Assembly (NCBI RefSeq): GCF_016808335.1
Contig: NC_053149.1
Coordinates: forward strand, 30,687,339-30,751,338
DNA from: Panicum virgatum
Taxonomy: Eukaryota > Streptophyta > Magnoliopsida > Poales > Poaceae
Reading direction: 5' to 3'
Length of the DNA stretch: 64,000 nt
Part shown: piece after piece, positions 11,280 through 20,354 of the stretch
How positions within the stretch are numbered: position 1 is the first letter of the stretch
How the letters are laid out: each line of letters begins with the position of its first letter
Translations under genes and position numbers: made by a program
Notes under the pieces: generated by a model
Databases searched by the model: none
Seen by the model: the letters and a program-made list of their open reading frames with translations, nothing else
Told to the model about the DNA's origin: nothing

Positions 11280-11379
11280 GCTAGCTAACATTAGCACTAA
11301 ATATCCCCTGCAGCAGCACTAGCAGTAGTTGCTAGCTAACATTAGCACTAAATATCCCCTACGGCAGCACTAGTAGTAG
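11280..11379. repeat. Tandem duplication, 2 x about 50 bp
   Basis: Two adjacent copies of a unit beginning GCTAGCTAACATTAGCACTA and continuing through ATATCCCCT, differing at a few positions. It sits in the putative intron of the minus-strand coiled-coil gene. Confidence 0.7.
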
Positions 11380-12366
11380 AGCGCACACAAAATCATTGAA
11401 TCTCCTGCAGCAGTGGACCCACGGGATTCTAGTGCATTATGCTTAAACTGACATTGATCTCATAATGGTCTCATGAACCATGCATATCACATAATTTAAC
11501 ACATCAAAGAACAATATGAATTCAGCTAATCACAGACTGGTGACTAGAAGAATATGAGTATTTCTATGATCAATGTGTGTTTACCAGGCCTTATCAACTT
11601 ATCAGCTAAGCACAATGTGCATTTTTGGCCTCAAGTGGACTTGCCTTGTTGAGAAAATGAAATTACCAGGCCTTGCAACAAAGCTCACATCAAGGCTCAA
11701 GTACAATGTCATGGAATTATAATCTCACAACATGTAATTCAGCTAAACTACTAGCTGAACTAATAGCTTTGAACTTGCTAAATTATAATCTCACACCAAA
11801 ATCATTTGTTCCTAAGTCCATTCTCTTATCTCATATATTCATGAACTTGCGGAACTACTAGCTTTGAAGGAGCCAGAGTTGGGTCAGCAATAATGCATAT
11901 ACAATTGTGATCATTCAGACCCCAACTTAAACTAGACATTGAACTACTGAAGTAGTAATCTAGCTAATAAGCTAGAGTAGCTGCGTGCTAAACTAAATTA
12001 GACATGCCAGATGACAGTGGATTGAACTCAAACATTAGCACTCTTGATTTTTATGCATAGCAGGATTGACACTAAACCCTAAAACAAGATGGTATGCTTA
12101 TCGCTTCTAGAGAAATTGCATTGCAGGATTAACTCAAATATGAGAACAGTGGATTGAACCCTAAAAAAGCATCTCTTTGAAATTGCACAAGATGATTGAA
12201 TCGTTCAACCAGAGGATAGTGGATTACCTCCTCCTTCCCGCTGTTCGTCGTCCCCTTCTCCTACTTGTTAGATGTCGCCGTCGTGGGATTGCCCTTCCCC
12301 TTGTTCTTCCTCCCCTCCTGCTCCTCCTCAGTGCTAGAGGTGACGTCGATGAAGATTCCGCGATGG

Positions 12367-12621
12367 GCCTCCAGCTTCAGACCCTTGGCGCCGTCACCGC
12401 CGCCTGTTGGGGAGGAGGGGGAAGCGCCACAGGCCTCCAGCTTCTGACGCTTGGCGCCGTCACCACCGCCTGTTAGGGAGGAGGGGGAAGCACTGCGGGC
12501 CTCCAGTTTCTAACGCTTGGCGCCGTCTGTTGGGGAGGAGGGGTAAGCGCGGCGGGCCCGCAGCTTGTAAGGCTTGGCGCCGTCGCCGCCGCTTGTTGGG
12601 GAGCAGGGGGGAGTGCGGCGA
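12367..12621 (-). repeat. Coding minisatellite, 66-bp unit x 4
   Basis: Four units (66, 66, 57 and 66 bp; 12367, 12433, 12499, 12556) each containing CTTGGCGCCGTC and TGTTGGGGAGGAGGGG. All lengths are multiples of three, and on the minus strand they encode repeats of the type SPSSPTGGGDGAKRxKLEA. The one short unit has lost exactly 9 bp. This is best explained as a repeat inside a protein-coding exon (12725-12228). Confidence 0.75.
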
Positions 12622-12898
12622 GCATTTCGGCGCCGTGGTGGAGTAGCGCCACCCATGGAGACGAAGCGGCCGTCCTTGTCGCGAGTTTGTAGCCGCGCAT
12701 AGATCTGCCGCTTTGGGGATGGCATCGCCGTGCGCCGTCGCCGTTGAGGAAAGGGAAGGGGTGGGTGAGGCAAGGGGGAAGCGGGGATCTGTCGCCGTCG
12801 AGAGAGGGAAGGGAGCGAGGAAGACAATGGGGCGGACCTGGCGAGGGAGATGGAGACGACGGCATTATGTAGATGGAGACCATTCCTTTGATAAGTAA

Positions 12899-13276
12899 GG
12901 CCGTGTTTAGATGTTTTGAAAAAAAAAATTTGCGATGGAATTTTATTAATTTGAAATATTAAATAAAAAAAAATTTACGATGGAATTTTACTAATTTGAA
13001 GTACTAAATGAAGTCTATTTATAAAACTTTTTTCACATATGGGTTGTAAATCGCGAGACGTTGCGATGGAATCTTACTAATTTGAAATACTAAATGAAGT
13101 CTATTTATAAATTTTTTTCCACAGATGGGTTGTAAACCGCGAGACGAATCTAATGATGATAATTAATTCATAATTAATTAATAATTAGCGGATGGTTACT
13201 TAGCATCATTGTTGCAAATCATGTATTAAGTAGACTCATTAGATTCGTCTCACTAAACAGTGACTAAAACAGGGCC
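12899..13276. mobile_element. Tourist-like MITE (378 bp) with TAA target duplication
   Basis: Ends are GGCCGTGTTTAG and the complement of GGCCCTGTTTTAG, flanked by TAA on both sides (12896-12898 and 13277-13279), as in PIF/Harbinger-derived Tourist elements. The body has the GTAAACCGCGAGACGAATCT block common in grass MITEs. An 86-bp segment is duplicated in tandem inside it (12975-13060 and 13061-13146), which makes it longer than typical members. Confidence 0.75.
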
Positions 13277-13279
13277 TAA

Positions 13280-14358
13280 AGAGATAGATCGGTACAAATG
13301 GAACTTCCTTCAGTGGTCCAATGGTATGGCTCTGCGGTGGTGTCGCCCCATTTTTGGCCTTATTTTTGCACCACCCAAAAAAGAGTCTTGCCTGGGATTC
13401 GAACCTAAGACCAGCAGCTTATCTGGCTTGGACTCTACAACCGCACCACTTCAATGTTTGGCTATCTGTTCTGAATTTATTCTATTTTTAACATTACTAT
13501 TGGATCGAGGACAGCTCGCAGAGCACCATTGCCTCAGCTCTTTGGAACGAAGAAGTAAGAACACATATGTAGTTCTGAATTTATTCTTTTAATCTATAAT
13601 TAAAATTTGTAACTGATCTTTCTCCGTCATACATAATCAAAATTTGCCATTTTTTCCTGATTTTTTCTAAAATCATTCTCCTTTTGTTAATGGCGTTGTT
13701 TAGTACAAATTCTATTTCGTAGATCCTATTTATATGCCTTATCTTGTTCCTTCTAAATAGCTAATAGAAAAAACATTTGTTTTGTACAATCATTACTTAT
13801 CTAACTCAAGATTTTGTAATATTGAGGTAAGCACAAGGTTATGATCAATTTTGTAGTGTATACGAGTTCGAACATTTTGCAAAGTATGAAAAAGTTCAAT
13901 GTTCACCTTAACATTACATGAAAACTAGTAAGATTGTATCCATTTGTAAAAATGTATGTTCCTCCGTTACTGAAACCATTTGAAACTTTTATGACAAGTT
14001 TAGGGACCCAAATTATGCTGCCATATTAATTTGTAGAATGTTTAGACCATATTAAGATGTTTGTAGAATTATTTGTAGAATGTTTAGACCATATTCTCTG
14101 CTTTGTACAGTTTCTTTTTATTATATATAAAAAACCCTGAAGCGCTGTGGGGAACTCCCCAACATTTCCTTTAAAAAAAGCAATATGGAAAAGATCAAAT
14201 AATTAGCAATGAACATACAAACAAATGACATTAAATGAAAGATAATGTTTTTAAAAAAATAAAAAAAAATCATCAAATTTGGCATTCATATGAGGGAGAA
14301 ACACAAGCTATAAAATTTAATTTCGGATTAAAAAGCCACAAATGATCTATTTATGTTT
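13280..14358. other. Unassigned AT-rich interval with a weak tRNA-like patch
   Basis: No recognisable gene. Around 13385-13460 the minus strand contains GGTTCGAATCCCAGGC, a good B-box, and upstream bases that could be a decayed tRNA or SINE head, but no acceptor stem pairs. The rest is AT-rich, with short repeated phrases (TTTGTAGAATGTTTAGACC twice near 14035-14090). Confidence 0.4.
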
Positions 14359-14883
14359 TTCTTGGCGGTCGATTTCGATGATTTTTACCGCCAACATTCA
14401 TTCGGATTTCATACTTTTGGGACTATTTTGTTATGATTCTCACTAACACTAACAAGTTCCATAAGTTTTGGTGAGTATTTGAATTCAGGAGCAACATATA
14501 TGAAATTGAGCCAAAATGGGGAGAATCCCGGGCCGGCCGGCCTACCACTGTGAGATTTAGTCTTACAGTTGTGTGGTTCATGGTCTTGAGCACAAGAACA
14601 AGCCAACCCGAGGGTGGTTTAGGCAAGATGCACAAGTTAAGATCGAAAGGCTTGAACCAAGTCAAGTTGGGCCCAATTCCAATGACAAACCAAAGAATCA
14701 AGACCCAAGCCGACTTGAGGGGCAGTTTGCAACTTGTGAACAACATGCTAGAGCAGCGGAGGCCCGAAAATAGCCAGAGCCAGGCCGGCCGGCCTAGGAG
14801 AGGCCGGCCGGCCTCTAACTACCTGCTTTGGAGACACGCAACTGCCACCGACCTCAGGAAGAAATCACAGACATCCACACAAA
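14359..14883 (+). repeat. Left part of the 5' LTR of element D
   Basis: Starts TTCTTGGCGGTCG, a decayed TGTTGGCGGTCG, and includes three GGCCGGCCGGCC palindromes (14531, 14783, 14802). It breaks off where element A begins; the LTR resumes at 28248. The exact first base is uncertain by a few positions. Confidence 0.65.
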
Positions 14884-15912
14884 GGCGATGATTGACATGC
14901 ATACACAAACACATGGAAATGTAAGTCCGAGCCGTGGTCGGCTCCCCGGGACGACTCTTTCATCGGCTTTAAAGAGTCGATCGAGTCCCGGTGTCAGATA
15001 GGATCTGTTGCATCCAGATATTGATGATTAAAGCGAATAACTAAAAAGGCTGCTTCAATTAAATCTAATTGATCTAATCCACAACGGTAAAATCTTCACT
15101 GTTAGATCGGAACATCCTACATGTGACTGGGCCTAGTAAACGTGACAGATAACTAAACTAAAACCCAAAACAGAGGCCTAAGAACTAGCAAAAGCCGATT
15201 CCCGGAACAATCTCTATTAAGGCTAAGATAAAGCATCTAAAACACCACCGGATCATCCAACCCGTTTGCAAGGCCTAACCTAACAGATATTACACCAACT
15301 CTTAAAAATAAGAGCAAATCATAACAGATCAGATCTACTAAACATAAAAGAAGCAGGGTGTTGTCTCTGTGCAACTAATTCTATGCGACGAGAACTAGCA
15401 TAAGATCAAAACGTGACTGCATAGAGACAACATGATATTTGTAGATGATAAGCAACGAAGCACAATAGATCTACTAAAAGCCATGCTACGAACATCAAGA
15501 TTACTAGCATTACTCACCATCAAAAATGCTTCAGTACGAGCAATACCAAGGTAAAAGCAAGAACAACGCTACCCTGATCGCGAGAAGCGATCAGGGCAAC
15601 ATGGCGCTTGGACGAAACCCTAGGATTAGGGGTGGTGATGCGCCGAGATTGTTGTTTGTGACACGTGATGACGCACTTCCTTTACGAATAACAAAGGGTA
15701 CATATTTATAGTCCGGAGACTTGGGAAACAATCTAAACTAATCTTGTCCCGATTGGACTCTATTTCTAATCTTAAACTAAATCTAAGATAAATGGCCCAT
15801 GTGGCCCAGATGCTCACGCAGGAGTCGATTTACAAGTCTTCTTCAATCTTCTGCTTTAAGCCCATCTTGCTTTCGGCCCATAAATTAATCCTGTTAATTT
15901 ATGGCGATAACA
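14884..15912 (-). repeat. 3' LTR of element A (outer end truncated)
   Basis: Matches 27216-28247. Inner end is TGTTATCGCC on the minus strand. The outer 180-200 bp, present in the other LTR, are missing. A TATA box (TATAAAT, minus) lies at 15704-15710. Confidence 0.88.
15704..15710 (-). promoter_or_regulatory. TATA box of the element A LTR
   Basis: TATAAAT on the minus strand, about 200 bp inside the LTR start, the expected place for U3. The same box is kept in the other LTRs of A and B (for example near 28036-28042, 38583-38591 and 49296-49304). Confidence 0.6.
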
Positions 15913-15925
15913 CATGGCCCCCTGG
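15913..15925 (-). other. Polypurine tract of element A
   Basis: On the minus strand CCAGGGGGCCATG precedes the LTR start TGTTATCGCC. B has the matching CCAGGGGGGCATG at 38794-38806. Confidence 0.7.
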
Positions 15926-16174
15926 TTTTGGCAATGATAGTTCCAAAACCAATCCGTCGCTTCATGTTCCCGTTAATGCTCTTTAAACACACTGCAAACA
16001 CCGAGGAAGACGCAACATCTCTGCAACTGACTCCTCATAGAATGTGAAAACTGCCGATCCATCTTCCATCTTTCACTATTTAATCTCACCCCAAATTGGC
16101 TCTTCTTCACGGCAAAACTCCTTCTTCCTCCCAAAGCCAGTAGCACAGAAAATCACAATCTTCCAACACCAGTA

Positions 16175-16734
16175 ATGGCGATCTCTTCCTCCTCCAACTC
16201 CAACTCCTTCAGAGACTCTTCCTCCTCCTCTTCCCCTTCTTCTTCCCCCCTCCCTGCTTCTTCCATCGACTCCATTCCGGAGAGTCGGGAGCCGATGCCA
16301 GAGTGGGACCCGACTGCAGCGTACGAAGCGCTGGCTCCTCTGCATTGGGATGCAGAGGAATTCGATTTCGGGTTGTCTCCGAGGAGGACGAGCCCAAAAC
16401 TGAAGGAGAAGACCTCCGGCTCCTGTTCCGGGAGGAGTCGGAGAGCGGCGAGGAGGAAGACCCCTCTTCGGACGAAGTCGACGCCTCCTCGGAAGAGGAG
16501 ATCGACTCCCCGTCCGACGATGACTAGCCGATGGGCGGAAAGCCCTTTCGGTTCCTCGGGTCCTCCGAGGAGGACAGCGAAGAAGAGGATAGCGGCGGCG
16601 GCGACGGCTGGAGCGACTCCGGGTCTGAAGGCGGCAGCAGCGCCTTCAACAGCGACAATGACGACGATGATGACAACGACGACAACAGCAGCGGGGATGT
16701 GCCGGCCCGAAGCCCCAAGCGCCGTATGTACTAA
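16175..16734 (+). pseudogene. Antisense acidic Ser/Asp/Glu-rich protein, copy A
   Basis: Unrecognised gene on the strand opposite to pol. The ATG at 16175 is shared with copy B (39054). The product is about 187 residues: a Ser-rich N-terminus (MAISSSSNSNSF), a short conserved middle (PEWDPTAAYEALAPLHWDAEEFDFG), long runs of Glu/Asp/Ser, and a basic end (SPKRRMY). A TATTTAA box lies about 100 bp upstream (near 16077). In this copy a 1-nt deletion near 16372 shifts the frame and a TAG occurs at 16525-16527; B is open at both places but has its own stop. Because the stops differ, the ancestral reading frame was open. An acidic activator or histone-chaperone-like role is conceivable, but nothing proves it. 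Confidence 0.6.
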
Positions 16735-16920
16735 GTACCTACGAACAGTAGAAGTAGTGCTGTAGCGTCGTAGGAGTAGGATCACAAAGCCGAAGGATTA
16801 ACTCCTTTGTAAAATCGGCTCTCCTTGTAATGATCTTTCCTTTAATGAAATCGAATTTCCCTTCAATTCCATGTGTCTTCGTTTACTTTCCAAAAAGCCG
16901 ATGGCAACGCATCAGGCTTC

Positions 16921-16928
16921 TATAAATA
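16921..16928 (+). promoter_or_regulatory. TATA box of the antisense PMD-like gene, copy A
   Basis: TATAAATA in the context CTTCTATAAATATCC, about 200 bp before the ATG at 17123. It is identical in copy B (39804-39811). GCCGAT lies just upstream (16897) and GCCGAC, which is GCCGAT in B, just downstream. Confidence 0.65.
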
Positions 16929-17122
16929 TCCAAGAGCCGACGGAATTCAAACTAAAAGCAACCCGCACAAGAGTAGAGTAACACTTCCACCTTGAACCGA
17001 ACTCTTGAATCCGAGCATAATTCGAAAACCAAGCTCTACAAATCCGAGCAAGAACTCTCCAAGCAGCCGGAATTCGAATCAAAGCCTACAACAATCAAAC
17101 CCTAAGTCAACAGATCTGAATC

Positions 17123-19939
17123 ATGGCAGATTCTGCAGCTCAGACGACAAGCTCTGCAATCGATGATGCAGCAATCTGCGGCCTGAAGGTAATATTCGGC
17201 CTAATCCTTTAGTTTTCTTCAGCTTACTAAGCCTCCGAATACTGAACTCTGAAATATGACACCATATGCATACTTCTGAATTTCTGAACTTCAAGTGTCA
17301 GACATCCTTCTGCCGCATCCCTTCAACCCAAAATCTTTCTGTCTTGGCCCACAAACCCATGAAAACCCCATAGATTTGATCTCTTGTGAAGTAAATAGGA
17401 TCCCTTTTGTGAGTCAAAACATCGATCTGAACCTCTGGGCCAACTGCTTAAGAGCCTGGCCTAATCCCCCTGAGAGTTGGATTACATGGTACAACAGAGT
17501 AGCAAAAGCTCACATGCCCTTATGGCAGGATTTGAATATAGCCGATGCACTTAGTTTATCATTATCTCCACTTGACAAAGATGAAAATCTTCTGAAAACC
17601 ATCGGCTATTTCTGTTCTGGTACTCTGAATTGTTTTCTATTTGGTCATGGACCCATGACCCCTACTCTGCTGGATGTCACCATGATCACTGGCCTAGACA
17701 TTAGTTCTCCAAATCCTGCTGCTCACAAAATGGCAGAAGTCCCCTTCAAACTGTCTTCCAAGGTTAACTGCACAAACTGGGGCACTTACATGAGTCAGCA
17801 TATGAAAACAAAAGGTCTAGTGACTGAGATGGAACACACAGCCTTCTTAAATCTGTGGCTAGAGCACTTCATCTTCTGTGGTCCTTCTTTAGCCCCAACT
17901 AAGAACTACCTTCCCTTAGCCTATCACCTGGCCCGTGGTAATCACACCGGCCTAGGCAAACTCTTTCTTGGAGAAACCTACAGATATCTCCATTTAATGA
18001 CATCTAACTTGCTTAACCACAAGAAACTGAGAACTGGAGGCCCTTGGTGGTTTATTCAGTTGTGGGCACAACTGTACTTTCAGCACCATATCCCCAACTT
18101 CCAAGGCCTAACCAAGAACTATTTCCCTGATGAGAGTGGCAAACCAATTAGATGTACTAGCTATGGCCAAGCTTTATTCAGTCTCCAATGGCAGTAAATT
18201 GAACTCAACAGATGCAGCAAACTAGTTCAGAGTCTTCTACAAAGGACTAAATAATCCCCTTTATTTCCCATTCACTGAATCTGAATCTTTTGAGAACCCA
18301 ACCGCCTTCAGATTAGATAGTTTTGCCGATGACGACAGCACTCGGCATCTGTATTCTTTGATGATTCGACCTGGCTTCCTCCCCGTTGGCATCAGCACCT
18401 CTAATAGAATTATCAAGCCAGGTTATGAATCTTACCAGCCAGTCATAGCAGCTCGGCAATTTGGCCTAGGAAAGGTCCCTCCCCACTTCCATATTCACCA
18501 CTTGGTGGAGAGCAGAGCCGATCTGCCCGATGGTCTCACCAGCTCAAGATGCTACAGCATGTTTGATAATCTCCACATTCCAATACCAGCCAATCTGTCC
18601 TTCACCTCTTCATCAATCGGCTTTGATACTTGGTGGAACATATGGAAAACTCATGTCTTCAGAAAAGCTCTAGGTCCTCGACTGCAGCAAATCGATCTTG
18701 AATATGTAATCCCCGAGGAAGAGGTACTGAATTTATGCACTTTATTCCCTCCAAACTCTCTATTCCTTTCTCTTGGCTAATCCTGCTTTCTTTGTTAGCA
18801 GCAACAAGATGGTCCAGAACCTACGACCAGCACTGGGGAGCCATTCCACTTTCTTCCAACTGCTCCTGATGTACTCTTCTGCAAAGGATCACCACCAATG
18901 AAGAAAGTGATAATGTCTGTTCAGCCAGACTTACTTCAGTCGGCTTCCAAACGAAGGCAAACTTCTGCAAGCGTTGCCCCCCGAGTCTTGACCAAGAAAA
19001 GGAAAATGATCACGAGGCGAGTGATCAAGAAACCAGCACCAGTTTCCCCAAATCCATCAGAGTCCAACACCAACCAGGTAACTCATCATTCAAAAACTTT
19101 TTCTTTATTTCATACATATGTACCATGGTTGACTGTAATTTTATTTCCAGGACGCAGCTGAAGACATCCCCAATGTAGAAAGCCTGGAACAACATGAGAT
19201 GGCTGCAACTCCTGATGCACTGATGGATGCAAACGAGGAACAAACCGATACAGTCGATATTCTCGATGTCAACACAAGCTCTAACAGGACGATTGCTCCT
19301 GAATCGCCCAACACTCCTTCAGAACAGGTAACATTACAAAACCAATTCTGAATTAGCCGATAGCTCCATAAATGCATCTTGCTCTAACTCCAGATATGTC
19401 CATAGGATTTTGACATTTAAGGTTTACTTTCCTTTGACCCGGCATCAATGGGTCTGACTATCCCTGGAGCAGAAACACCATCTTCGCAGCAATCGGCCAA
19501 TTTGGCACATCAGCTTCAACTCATCAAGAATCTTTTATCTACCCTGATCACTACTCTAGTTGATGATTCCAGCAAGATAAAGAACATCTTCGAGCAAATA
19601 GAATCCCAACTCCCGGAGCCATTGCAAATCAAGCTCTAGCTAGCCAGCAACCTTCCATTCTTTCGGATAGAAGTGAATAAAGCACAACAAAGGATGAAAG
19701 CACGTCGCTATCAAGCTTCTCTGAAAGCTGACATTACTCAAAAGTGCAAGGCCCTCAACCAGAAGAAGGCAACTCTAGACATCAAAGCTGACGTGTCTGC
19801 CAACATGAACCGACCCGACCTCCTGAAGAAAGAACTGGCAGAACTCGAAGAGAAGGTTCATACCACCAAGAAACTCATCCAGGCCGAGGAAGCTTCCATT
19901 GCAAACTCCAAACAAGAAACCCAGGAAATAGCCGAGTAG
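17123..19939 (+). pseudogene. Antisense plant-mobile-domain-like gene with coiled coil, copy A
   Basis: Five-exon gene opposite to pol. Proposed coding exons: 17123-17188, 17295-18723, 18802-19077, 19151-19327, 19406-19939, with GT-AG introns of 73-106 bp. Exon 2 (about 476 codons) resembles the plant mobile domain (PMD, PF10536; also in MAIN/MAIL1 proteins): NLWANCLRAWPNPPESWITW, a conserved HGPMTPTLLDVTMITGLDI, and GPWWFIQLWAQLYF. Exon 3 is basic (TKKRKMITRRVIKK), exon 4 acidic, and exon 5 forms a coiled coil (LKKELAELEEKVHTTKKLIQ). Defects: exon 2 acceptor AG changed to AA (17293-17294), a 1-nt insertion near 18190, a TAA in exon 5 (near 19420) and a TAG near 19637. Forty-seven further in-frame codons follow the TAG at 19937. 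Confidence 0.7.
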
Positions 19940-20209
19940 ATACAAGCAGAGTTTGCAGAGATAAGCACCTTGAGTCGGCAGATAGTAATAGGCGATGACA
20001 AGGATGATGAAGCAATCATAGCACGAGCAGACACCGTCCGCACAGAAGCCATCCACGCCATAGAAGAATTCCTGAACCAGTAGATAGGCTCAAGAGACAA
20101 TTAGTACTGCCTGTTAACCTGAAACTTGTACTTGTTTAAAAACATCTTAAGTCGATGGTTACACATCGGCTGTTTCGTTCCTCACATGTATTTTACTATT
20201 TTTTTTACC

Positions 20210-20316
20210 GGCCAACTCAACGTGTTGGCCTATCTCTTTTCTTTTTTTTTCTTACTGGCCAACTCAACGTGTTGGCCTGTCATGATTTTTTTTGCGGCCA
20301 ACTCAACGTGTTGGCC
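20210..20316. repeat. Array of three 21-bp hairpins between convergent genes, copy A
   Basis: Three identical units (20210-20230, 20257-20277, 20296-20316) with arms GGCCAAC and GTTGGCC around a 7-nt loop TCAACGT. Each is separated by T-rich spacers. They lie 127 bp after the second stop of the antisense gene and 39 bp beyond the pol stop, so both transcripts run into them. A 3'-end or transcription-blocking role is inferred. Confidence 0.75.
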
Positions 20317-20354
20317 TATTACACTGCAGCCAGATGGATCTCATCGGCTTTTCG

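Larger units (their letters stand above)
10973..12725 (-). pseudogene. Convergent coiled-coil gene of the CACTA region (two exons visible)
   Basis: I do not recognise a named family. Proposed first coding exon 12725-12228: it starts at ATG (protein MPSPKRQIYARLQTRDKDG), is rich in Arg/Lys/Pro/Ser, contains four 22-residue repeats, and ends at a GAG|GTAATC donor. Proposed last exon 11143-10973: preceded by CTTGTAG acceptor, encodes a helical charged segment (SFQDLHNNLAASQESVNALADE and following KEKERKK) and ends at a TGA. Both exons are in phase 0 across a 1084-bp intron, although further exons may lie inside it. Two in-frame TAG codons interrupt exon 1. It converges on the TNP2-type transposase, so it may be the element's second gene (TNPA-like DNA-binding/coiled-coil protein); that is inference. 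Confidence 0.42.

Noticed and set aside
13385..13460. tRNA gene on the minus strand
   Set aside because: Good B-box but no pairing acceptor stem and a mismatched T-arm; kept only as a weak tRNA-like patch.
20210..20316. CRISPR array
   Set aside because: Only three short palindromic units with T-rich spacers inside a plant retrotransposon; no cas genes and no prokaryotic context.
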